Shown piece after piece: positions 56,495-64,000 of a DNA stretch of 64,000 nucleotides. Source of the DNA: Flavobacterium crassostreae (GTDB lineage Bacteria; Bacteroidota; Bacteroidia; Flavobacteriales; Flavobacteriaceae); the NCBI RefSeq assembly GCF_001831475.1, contig NZ_CP017688.1, positions 2,604,001-2,668,000 of the forward strand, in the 5' to 3' direction. Made by a program: the position numbers and the translations under genes. Under the pieces are notes generated by a model. That model ran no database searches. It was not told the DNA's origin and worked only from the letters and a program-made list of their open reading frames with translations. Positions within the stretch are counted from its first letter, which is position 1; each line of letters starts with the position of its first letter.

Positions 56495-57616
56495 ATGAAA
56501 AAGAAACTATTTATATTTTTTAGTGCATTGATCACCCTAGCGGCTTGTTCTTCAAGTGATAGCGGAGAGGACAGCACCTCAGGCAGTAATTATGACCGAA
56601 AATTACTGTTGACCAACTGGGCAGACAACATTATTATACCTAGTTATACCAATTATGAGGCAAAAATAGCAACACTAGCACAAAATGTAGCAGCCTTTAC
56701 TACTACGGCAAACCAAACCAACCTTGCGGCCGTAAGAACCTCTTGGTTAGAAGCCTATAAAGCATACCAATATGTTGCAATATATAGCTTTGGAAAATCC
56801 GAAGAAATTAGTTTCAAAGAAAGTGCCAATACCTATCCAACTAATCTAACGGGTATCGAAAATAATATTCTGGCAGATAATTATAACTTGGCTTTATTGT
56901 CTCAATTTGACAAACAAGGATTTCCTGCCTTAGATTATTTACTGCACGGATTAGCCAGTACAGATGCGGCAATAATTGCTAATTATAGCACCGATGCCCA
57001 TGCTTCAAAATACCAAAAGTATTTAACTGCTGTAACCGCCCAATTGGCAACCAATGCCAACCTAGTGACTACAGATTGGAAATCCAATTACAGAGACCTG
57101 TATATTGCCAACAGTGGTGCTTCTGTGAGCGGCTCTGTTGCGATAACCACCAATAATTTTGTCAAAAATTTAGAAAAAGACATTCGGTCGGGCAAAATTG
57201 GAATTCCTTGTGGCGTATTTTCTAATGCCACTAAATTTCCAGAAAAAGTAGAAGCATATTATAAAAACAACCTCTCTAAAGAGTTACTAAATACTGCCCT
57301 ACAAGCCTCCCAAGATTTCTTTAACGGCAAACATTACGGTAGTGCAACAACTGGCGAAGGTTTAAAAACGTATTTGGATTATGTAAATGCCATGCGTGGC
57401 GGACAAAAACTAAGCCAAATAATTCTCCAACAATATGCTGCAGCTTTTACCGCAATTGCTGGCTTGGACCCAAGTTTTTCTACACAGATTACCAACAATA
57501 ATACCCTAATGATTGCTGCCTATGATGTAGTGCAACAAAATGTAATTTACACCAAATTAGACATGATGCAAGCCCTAAACATTACTATAGATTATGTAGA
57601 TAGTGATGGGGATTAA
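56495..57616 (+). CDS. Imelysin family lipoprotein, second copy
   Basis: From ATG 56495 the protein has 373 residues, with lipobox ending TLAAC. It is an imelysin-like protein whose GxHxxE position reads GFPALDYLLHG, so the histidine/glutamate site of the first copy is missing, as in the insulin-cleaving-domain relatives lacking that motif. Division of labour between a metal-binding copy and a structural copy is possible. The upstream extension to 56459 is leader sequence. HTTM follows after 47 bases. Confidence 0.87.
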   Translation: MKKKLFIFFSALITLAACSSSDSGEDSTSGSNYDRKLLLTNWADNIIIPSYTNYEAKIATLAQNVAAFTTTANQTNLAAVRTSWLEAYKAYQYVAIYSFGKSEEISFKESANTYPTNLTGIENNILADNYNLALLSQFDKQGFPALDYLLHGLASTDAAIIANYSTDAHASKYQKYLTAVTAQLATNANLVTTDWKSNYRDLYIANSGASVSGSVAITTNNFVKNLEKDIRSGKIGIPCGVFSNATKFPEKVEAYYKNNLSKELLNTALQASQDFFNGKHYGSATTGEGLKTYLDYVNAMRGGQKLSQIILQQYAAAFTAIAGLDPSFSTQITNNNTLMIAAYDVVQQNVIYTKLDMMQALNITIDYVDSDGD

Positions 57617-57663
57617 TTTAGCGTTTTTAAAAGATCTAACCTACCAAAACAGCAATTACAAGA

Positions 57664-59021
57664 ATGAATCTAAATTATTTTAAACAAAATACTTCAGCCG
57701 CAACGCTAGCTTTCTATAGGCTAGCGTTTGGTTTAATGATGCTGTTTAGTTTGATTCGGTTTGCAAGTTATGGCTGGATAAAACAACGCTACCTAATTCC
57801 ACAATTTCATTTTACATATTACGGATGGGAATGGGTCAAACCCCTCGGAAACTACACCTATCTCTTATTTCTAATTGCAGGTATTGCCGCCTTATTTGTG
57901 GCCATTGGATACAAATACAAATGGGCTATTTTAACTTTTTTTCTGAGCTTTACTTATATTGAATTACTAGACAAAACAACCTACCTCAATCACTATTATT
58001 TTATTTCGGTAATTAGTTTTGTGTTGCTGTTTTTGCCTGCAAACTGTTATTTTTCGGTAGATGCATATAGAGACCCAAAGTTACGTTATGCAAAAATTCC
58101 TTCTTGGAATATTGGACTGCTCCAAACCATACTAGCAATCGTTTATTTTTATGCAGGACTCGCCAAACTCAATTCAGATTGGTTATTCAATGCCATGCCT
58201 CTCAAAATATGGTTGCCACACCACTCCAACATTCCCATTATTGGTCCCTTACTCAATGAAAATTGGGTACATTATGCCTTTAGCTGGACCGGAGCTGTCT
58301 ACGATCTTACCATAGTGTTTTTGTTGCGCTACAAACCAACCCGTTTATTTGGTTTTATTTTAGTTATAGTATTTCATGTTTTGACCAAAATACTCTTTCC
58401 AATAGGCGTTTTTCCGTATGTAATGATTGTTAGTACGCTATTATTTTTTGATGCGGATTTTCATAAAAAATATTGCAATTCCTTTCCAAAACCTATTCTG
58501 GATCACTGGTTGTTTTTGAAAACCAAAAAATCAAAAAACCAAGCAATACCGCATTTTATAAAACCAAAGTAGCTGTATTGAGCAGTTTTATTGTTTTGCA
58601 ACTCCTCTTCCCGTTTAGGTATTTGGCCTATCCCGGAGAATTATTCTGGACCGAAGAAGGTTTTCGATTTTCTTGGCGGGTCATGCTTATGGAAAAAGCA
58701 GGATATGCTACCTTTATAGTAAAAGATGCCGTTACCCAAAAACAAATTGTAGTGACTAACAGCCATTTTTTAACCCCTTTTCAGGAAAAACAAATGGCTT
58801 TTCAACCCGATTTTATTTTAGAATACGCACACTATCTACACGATTATTACCAACAACAAGGCGTTACAAATCCCGAAGTTTATGTAGAGAGCTATGTAGC
58901 TCTCAACGGAAGGTTAAGCCAAAAATATATTGATCCCAAAATAAATTTAGCTCAAGAAAATGAAAATTTCAAACACAAAACCTGGATACTTCCTTTTAAG
59001 GACACCATTAAAGGATTTTAG
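57664..59021 (+). pseudogene. HTTM (vitamin K-dependent gamma-carboxylase-like) membrane protein, frame-shifted
   Basis: Frame one (57664-58572) gives an HTTM membrane domain with several helices (FYRLAFGLMMLFSLIRF, TILAIVYFYAGLAKLNSDWL with the conserved K/N). Frame two continues to 59021 (FPFRYLAYPGELFWTEEGFRFSW), the usual C-terminal part of the same family. Together they make about 452 residues, the normal length. The shift is -1 and falls in an A-rich stretch containing the slippery heptamer A_AAA_AAC (58533-58539). It may be a missing A from sequencing or mutation, or programmed frameshifting. HTTM proteins adjoin imelysins in many genomes; their role there is unknown. Confidence 0.8.
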
Positions 59022-61425
59022 ATTATTTCTACTCTTATTGCTCCCCTTATTGACTTTTGCTCAAAACAAAATATCGGGCGTTGTCACGGATAATAAGGGC
59101 CTAAAATTAGCTGGAGTAGAAATTTACAACAGAGCTACCAATACAAAATTACTTACCGACAAAAATGGTTTTTTTGAAATTGAACCCAAAAAGCCCGCAA
59201 GTTATGACTTAGTCTTTTTTAAAGAAGGCTTTGCTATTGTAGAGCAAAATGACATCTCCACCGGTAGTAGTATTAAAATTGTTTTGAACAAAATCAACCA
59301 ACTAACCGAAGTTATTATCCGAAAACAAAATGACAAACTACAAAGCCTTTATAAACTAAATGACATTGAAGAAACCGCTATTTATGCCGGCAAAAAAACA
59401 GAGGTAATCAACATTAGCAAATTAACGGCAAATAAAGCCACCAACAATGCCCGCCAAATATTTGCACAGGTAGTTGGACTAACAATAAACGAAAGTTCGG
59501 ATGGAGGTTTGCAATTAAGTATTGGAGGCCGAGGCTTGAACCCAAACCGAACTGCCAATTTTAACACCCGCCAGAACAACTACGACATTAGTGCCGATGT
59601 GCTGGGCTATCCCGAGAGTTATTATGCCACTCCCACCGAAGCTTTAGAAGAAATTCAGATTATTCGTGGTGCCGCTTCCTTGCAATACGGAACCCAATTT
59701 GGTGGTTTGATTAATTTTAAATTAAAAACACCTACCACAAAACCATTTGAATTTAGCACCCGAAGCACCATAGGTTCTTATGGGTTAGGCACCAATTTTA
59801 CATCGGTGAGTGGCACCAATAAAAAATTTAGCTACTACAGTTTTTATAATTACAAACAAGGAAATGGATACCGACCAAATTCAGACTTTGAGAGCAAAAA
59901 TTATTTTGCAAATCTAAACTACCAATTTACACCCCAAACCTCTGTACATTTAGACTATACTTACTACAATTATTTAGCACAACAAGCCGGAGGTTTAACA
60001 GATGCCCAATTCTATAAAAACCCAAAACAAAGCAACCGTACCCGAAATTGGTTTGCAGTAAACTGGAATTTATTTGCCTTACGCCTAAAGCACCAATGGA
60101 ACCTGGACACGGATTTTTCGGTACAGTTATTTGGTTTAAATGCCAGCCGAAAAGCCTTAGGGTTTAGAGACAACCGCATTACCACACCAGATCCAATGCA
60201 AGAGAGGGATTTAATTATAGGAAAATTTGTAAACTGGGGCGCCGAAACGCGCTACCTAAAGCGTTACCCTATTGGACAACAAAAAAGCGCTTTTTTGATA
60301 GGAGCAAAATACTACCAATCTAATAACCAACAACAACAAGGCCCCGGAAGTGCAGATACTAATGCCAACTTTAACCTGGCTACAACAGCCTATCCGTATT
60401 ATCAAAACCAATCCGATTTTAGGTTTCCTAACAAAAACTTGGCTCTTTTTGGAGAAAATATTTTTAAGATAAATGCCAATTTTACGGTAACACCAGGTTT
60501 TAGAATTGAAAAAATTATAACCAAGGCCGATGGTTATTATAAAAAAATAAATCGGGATTTCGCAGGCAATATTATTCTGAACGAAACCAAAAATGAGAAC
60601 ACCGTTAAAGATCGGAACTTGCTTTTATTGGGTGTTGGATTGAGTTACAAACCCAAAAAAGGTTTGGAAATTTACGGAAATGCCTCTCAAAATTACCGAT
60701 CTGTAACCTTTAGCGATATCCGTACGATAAATCCTAGCCAACAAATAGACGAAAACATTACCGACGAAAAAGGCTATACTTCGGATATTGGATTACGGGG
60801 CCATATTCAACATATAATAACCTTTGACACCAGTATTTTTGGTCTTTATTATAACGACAAAATTGGCGAATATGACAGCACCAACGCCTCCAATCAAATT
60901 GTCAAAATTAGAGCCAATACCGGAACGGCGCTAACCTACGGTTTTGAAACATTGGTAGACTGGAACATTGCCAAAAGCTGTTTTAAAGATACCGAAAATC
61001 TAAGCTGGAATGTATTTACCAATTCGGCCATTACCAAATCAAGCTACCTAAAATCTGCAATACCTAGTATCAAAAAAGGCTATGAGGTGGAGTTTGTCCC
61101 GTTATTTAATATCAAAACAGGAACTAGTCTGGGCTACAAAAACGTGATGTCAAGCATTCAATTTACCCATGTTTCCTCACAATTATCGAGTGCTAGTAGC
61201 AATAACAGCAACAATGTCTTGACGGGCATTTCTGGAACTATTCCGGCCTATAGTGTAGCGGATATATCTTGTTCGTACAAATGGAAAAACTGGAAACTAG
61301 AAGCCGGTATCACTAATTTTACAAACAACCATTACTTTACCCGTAGAGCTACAGGATATCCAGGTCCGGGAATTATTCCGTCGGATAACAGAACCTTTTA
61401 TACCACAGTAGAGTTTTTATTTTAA
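58960..61425 (+). CDS. TonB-dependent outer-membrane receptor
   Basis: The 821-residue protein has a signal peptide with a long N-region (FRLFLLLLLPLLTFAQ). A carboxypeptidase-like CarboxypepD domain (about 38-110, ISGVVTDNKGLKLAGVEIY) precedes a plug domain (about 130-250, LTINESSDGGLQLSIGGRGL and IIRGAASLQYGTQFGG) and a 22-strand barrel that ends in the terminal aromatic VEFLF. The start overlaps the HTTM gene by 62 bases, so the two are coupled. Its place after two imelysins suggests iron or another metal complex as substrate, which is inference. Confidence 0.93.
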   Translation: MKISNTKPGYFLLRTPLKDFRLFLLLLLPLLTFAQNKISGVVTDNKGLKLAGVEIYNRATNTKLLTDKNGFFEIEPKKPASYDLVFFKEGFAIVEQNDISTGSSIKIVLNKINQLTEVIIRKQNDKLQSLYKLNDIEETAIYAGKKTEVINISKLTANKATNNARQIFAQVVGLTINESSDGGLQLSIGGRGLNPNRTANFNTRQNNYDISADVLGYPESYYATPTEALEEIQIIRGAASLQYGTQFGGLINFKLKTPTTKPFEFSTRSTIGSYGLGTNFTSVSGTNKKFSYYSFYNYKQGNGYRPNSDFESKNYFANLNYQFTPQTSVHLDYTYYNYLAQQAGGLTDAQFYKNPKQSNRTRNWFAVNWNLFALRLKHQWNLDTDFSVQLFGLNASRKALGFRDNRITTPDPMQERDLIIGKFVNWGAETRYLKRYPIGQQKSAFLIGAKYYQSNNQQQQGPGSADTNANFNLATTAYPYYQNQSDFRFPNKNLALFGENIFKINANFTVTPGFRIEKIITKADGYYKKINRDFAGNIILNETKNENTVKDRNLLLLGVGLSYKPKKGLEIYGNASQNYRSVTFSDIRTINPSQQIDENITDEKGYTSDIGLRGHIQHIITFDTSIFGLYYNDKIGEYDSTNASNQIVKIRANTGTALTYGFETLVDWNIAKSCFKDTENLSWNVFTNSAITKSSYLKSAIPSIKKGYEVEFVPLFNIKTGTSLGYKNVMSSIQFTHVSSQLSSASSNNSNNVLTGISGTIPAYSVADISCSYKWKNWKLEAGITNFTNNHYFTRRATGYPGPGIIPSDNRTFYTTVEFLF

Positions 61426-61439
61426 AACCAAAGTACAGA

Positions 61440-61498
61440 CCAAAATCCTTTAAAAAAGCAACTTTAGTGGTTGGTTTTTTAAAGGATTTTGGTTTTTT
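61440..61498 (+). terminator. Terminator after the TonB receptor operon
   Basis: An 18-bp perfect stem (61440-61457 with 61475-61492, core AATCCTTTAAA) is followed by TTTTTTAT. Confidence 0.85.
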
Positions 61499-62324
61499 AT
61501 TCTATTACTGCTTCAGCAGCTTCGTTTTGAAGGTTCTGATGCAGTATTCTAAAATAATCTAGCGCCTTTAAGAGCCTACTACCATACCAAGAAAACATTT
61601 CGCCATCCACCAACACAATTTTAGCTTTTGGGATATGTTGACGCATTTCATAGGCGGCATTTTTTTTAAAAGGATATGGCTCCGAAGACAAAAAAATATA
61701 ATCTGGAGCTCCATCTACAACCATTTGTTCTAAAATAATTTCAGGATAGCGCTCTTTGGTTTGGTACCAATTTTCAAAATGATTGAGTTGCAATAATTCA
61801 TTTATATACGTATGAGTTCCTGCCACCATATACGGGTTTTTCCAGATAAAATAAGCCGTTTTTTGGACTGGAACGTCTTTTATAAAATCTTTAAAATTGC
61901 TTAAAGCAAAAACCAATTTGTCGTGCCATTTTTGGGCTTCTGTTCTAGAATTGAATATTTTTCCAAAATCTAAAATCATTCTAAAATTATCTTCAATGGT
62001 AAGAATATTAGTGACCCAAACCGGACAAATGGTGCCCAATTGCTGCACCATCTCTAACGTATTCTCTTCTTTATTACAAATAATTATATCTGGTTGTAAG
62101 GCTTTTATTTTGTCTAAATGGACTTTTTTGGTGCCTCCAACACGTTTTTTAGTAGTTTTAAGATGGTGCGGATGTACACAAAACGAAGTGATTCCAACTA
62201 TTTTGGCCTCTAATCCCAAATCACATAGCAATTCGGTTTGTGAAGGCACCAAAGAAACAATCCGTTGCGGCGTAGTTTTAAAAGTATGTACGGTCCCTAA
62301 TTGGTCTGTTGCAGTTTTTAGCAT
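61497..62324 (-). CDS. Helical-backbone metal receptor (BtuF/FepB-like substrate-binding fold) without signal peptide
   Basis: The 275-residue protein belongs to the periplasmic-binding superfamily for cobalamin and metal chelates (RIVSLVPSQTELLCDLGLEAKIVGIT, KALQPDIIICNKEEN). The N-terminus MLKTATDQLGTVHTF has no signal peptide or lipobox, so it is apparently cytoplasmic; the frame shows no better upstream start. Such signal-less versions occur in Bacteroidetes and their role is unclear. Neighbours are the iron-type operon and pyrF. It stands alone on the minus strand. Confidence 0.82.
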   Translation of the reverse strand: MLKTATDQLGTVHTFKTTPQRIVSLVPSQTELLCDLGLEAKIVGITSFCVHPHHLKTTKKRVGGTKKVHLDKIKALQPDIIICNKEENTLEMVQQLGTICPVWVTNILTIEDNFRMILDFGKIFNSRTEAQKWHDKLVFALSNFKDFIKDVPVQKTAYFIWKNPYMVAGTHTYINELLQLNHFENWYQTKERYPEIILEQMVVDGAPDYIFLSSEPYPFKKNAAYEMRQHIPKAKIVLVDGEMFSWYGSRLLKALDYFRILHQNLQNEAAEAVIE

Positions 62325-62423
62325 TGGATTGGTTTTGTTTTAAAATTTTATTTTTATAAATCGGATGCTAAAAACCATACCTATTAAATACTATAAATGC
62401 TTTATCTAAAAAAACAACAAACG

Positions 62424-63251
62424 CTACTTTATTAAGTGCAAAGCCATTATTTGTGCCATTTCTTGTTGCATTTTTAAGGCTTCTTGTCTTGCTCTAGAGG
62501 CAAAATCTACGCCGTTTGAGGCATATATAATTCCTCTGGAAGAATTTATAAGCAAGCCTATTTGGGCATTCATTCCGTACTTACAAACTTCAGACAAACT
62601 ACCTCCTTGCGCTCCTACTCCTGGAACCAACAAAAAGCTATCTGGAACAATTTTACGGATTTCTGTAAAATATTCTGCCTTGGTTGCACCAACTACATAC
62701 ATCAAGTTTTGGCTGTTTTTCCAGGTTTTGGCTGTTTCTAAAACACGTTTGTAGAGTTCTTTGCCATCTACCTTTATGGTCTGAAAATCAAAAGCTCCTT
62801 CATTGGATGTTAAGGCCAACATAATGGTGTGCTTGTTCTCAAAGGCTAAAAAGGGTTCTACCGAATCTTTACCCATGTACGGAGCAACGGTCACACTATC
62901 AAATTCTAAATCTTCAAAAAATGCCTTGGCATACATCGTAGAAGTATTGCCTATATCGCCACGTTTGGCATCCGCAATAGTAAAAATTTCTGGATACGTA
63001 GTATGGAGGTAATGCATGGTTTTTTGCAATGCCATCCAGCCTTTGATACCATAAGCTTCAAAAAAAGCAATATTGGGCTTGTAGGCTACACACAAATCAT
63101 GGGTAGCATCTATGATGGCTTTATTGAATTCAAAAATAGGATCTTCTAAATCTAAAAGATGTTTTGGAATTTTATTTAAATCCACGTCCAATCCTACAGT
63201 TAAAAAGGATTTCTTGGTTTTAATTTGGTCAATAAGGTGTTGTGTAGTCAT
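62424..63251 (-). CDS. pyrF: Orotidine 5'-phosphate decarboxylase (type 2)
   Basis: The 275-residue enzyme converts OMP to UMP. The catalytic tetrad region reads [12 protein letters not shown] with D94, K96 and D99, and the phosphate loop is PGVGAQGGS. The length of 275 residues fits the long subfamily found in Bacteroidetes, actinobacteria and others. A promoter box precedes ATG 63251 by 19 bases. Confidence 0.96.
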   Translation of the reverse strand: MTTQHLIDQIKTKKSFLTVGLDVDLNKIPKHLLDLEDPIFEFNKAIIDATHDLCVAYKPNIAFFEAYGIKGWMALQKTMHYLHTTYPEIFTIADAKRGDIGNTSTMYAKAFFEDLEFDSVTVAPYMGKDSVEPFLAFENKHTIMLALTSNEGAFDFQTIKVDGKELYKRVLETAKTWKNSQNLMYVVGATKAEYFTEIRKIVPDSFLLVPGVGAQGGSLSEVCKYGMNAQIGLLINSSRGIIYASNGVDFASRARQEALKMQQEMAQIMALHLIK

Positions 63252-63270
63252 TTGTTGTTTGCTTGTGCTG

Positions 63271-63278
63271 CAAATTTA
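63271..63278 (-). promoter_or_regulatory. -7 promoter box of pyrF
   Basis: TAAATTTG on the minus strand matches TAnnTTTG, 19 bases before the ATG. No -33 TTG at the right distance. Confidence 0.45.
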
Positions 63279-63378
63279 CAAACTTGTATTCAATTAATAT
63301 AAAAATATCGTGTTTTACTCCCAAAAAACCATACCGTATAGTCCAAAACAACTCCAATAGCTGTTCCAAAATTTAAAC

Positions 63379-63411
63379 CAAAAAAAGGAGGTCTTTGCAG
63401 ACCTCCTTTTT
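63379..63411 (-). terminator. Terminator of the OmpA/TSP3 gene
   Basis: A 12-bp perfect stem (63383-63394 with 63399-63410, AAAAGGAGGTCT) with loop TTGC is followed on the minus strand by a T-run, 22 bases after the stop. Confidence 0.9.
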
Positions 63412-63432
63412 GGAGCATAAAATGCGAATGGA

Positions 63433-64000
63433 TTATTTTACCAAAATAATTTCTACTCTTCTGTTTGCAGCTCTTCCTGCTTCTGTTTTGTTGGTTGCAA
63501 TAGGTTTTACAATACCAAATCCTTCCGAAGATAACCTATCGGCACTAATGCCTTTGGCTACTAAATGCGTTTTTACCGCTGCAGCTCTTTCTTTAGATAA
63601 TTGTAAATTTTTGACTGCAGAACCAGTGCTGTCCGTATAGCCTTCTAACCTAAAATTAGCTGTAGGATAGTTACGCATTACGTTTTCAATTTCTTGCAAT
63701 TTCGGGTTAGACTCTGGTCGTATAGTGGCTTTTCCTGAATTGAACAATACCGCTTTAGAAAACACATTTAGCTCTTTAATAACATCACCCGTAATTTCGG
63801 GGCAGCCATTATTAACCATTGCTCCTCTTACCTCTGGGCATTGATCGTCTTTATCTGGCACTCCATCCCCGTCGCTATCTTCCCATGGGCAACCATTATT
63901 TGCAACTGGACCAGCTATCTCTGGGCATCTATCTTTTTCGTCCACAATACTATCGCCATCGGTATCTATCAAAATTTCTTCGGCAACTATTTCTTCCATA
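63433..64000 (-). CDS. OmpA-family protein with thrombospondin type 3 repeats, C-terminal part (partial at window end)
   Basis: The frame runs off the right edge, so the N-terminus is missing. The visible 189 residues have calcium-binding TSP3 repeats (DTDGDSIVDEKDRCP, DSDGDGVPDKDDQCP) and then a complete OmpA peptidoglycan-binding domain (FNSGKATIRPES, EGYTDSTGSAVKNLQLSKERA, NRRVEIILVK). The full protein is probably the common flavobacterial beta-barrel-TSP3-OmpA porin-like protein that ties the outer membrane to the wall. Confidence 0.9.
   Translation of the reverse strand, partial: MEEIVAEEILIDTDGDSIVDEKDRCPEIAGPVANNGCPWEDSDGDGVPDKDDQCPEVRGAMVNNGCPEITGDVIKELNVFSKAVLFNSGKATIRPESNPKLQEIENVMRNYPTANFRLEGYTDSTGSAVKNLQLSKERAAAVKTHLVAKGISADRLSSEGFGIVKPIATNKTEAGRAANRRVEIILVK

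Overview
The window comes from a low-GC member of the Bacteroidetes, most likely a Flavobacterium. The signs are a GldI gliding-motility lipoprotein in its usual neighbourhood, a type III glutamine synthetase, a 634-residue-class YidC next to pyrG, LysM and OmpA envelope proteins, near absence of Shine-Dalgarno sequences, and promoters of the flavobacterial form TTG-N17-23-TAnnTTTG, several of which can be read directly.

Layout. 1-24.3 kb is ordinary chromosome: the 3' part of clpC, a RimB-RimK fusion, pyrG-yidC, a LysM/periplasmic-binding fusion, guaA, a probable fluoride-type CLC antiporter, a DHH phosphoesterase-gldI-dual immunophilin operon, a PurM-like gene, glnN and terC. 24.3-43.8 kb is a 19.5-kb integrated element. 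It is bounded by a perfect 23-bp direct repeat (24326-24348 and 43760-43782) whose right copy forms the last codons and stop of icmF. At the right end it carries a tyrosine integrase, an unknown gene, an HTH gene, a D5/P4-type primase-helicase and a zinc-finger/Toprim primase-like gene. A 1-kb non-coding stretch follows, with eleven TTTGCAA motifs, possibly an origin. The rest is defence cargo: a type I restriction operon (hsdR, a Bro-N gene, hsdM, hsdS, a small overlapping ORF), an unrecognised ABC-ATPase plus putative PD-(D/E)xK nuclease pair, and mcrBC. A decayed excisionase-like gene lies at the left end.

43.8-64 kb is chromosome again: icmF, a repeat-rich OmpA protein, a thioredoxin-like lipoprotein/secreted protein, DUF4197, a frameshifted hydrolase, then a divergent locus with two imelysins, a di-heme oxidoreductase, DUF4856, a frameshifted HTTM protein and a TonB-dependent receptor. 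Its central regulatory region has two complete promoters and Fur-box-like inverted repeats, so it is probably a metal (iron) acquisition locus. A metal-receptor-like gene, pyrF and the 3' part of an OmpA/TSP3 gene close the window.

The most interesting candidate system is the two-gene ATPase-nuclease module at 28240-29989. It has its own consensus promoter and terminator and sits between two known restriction systems on a mobile element. Two chromosomal genes (51440-52221, 57664-59021) are broken by apparent single-base losses in A-runs. They could be sequencing errors, real mutations or, for the second, -1 frameshifting at an A_AAA_AAC heptamer.
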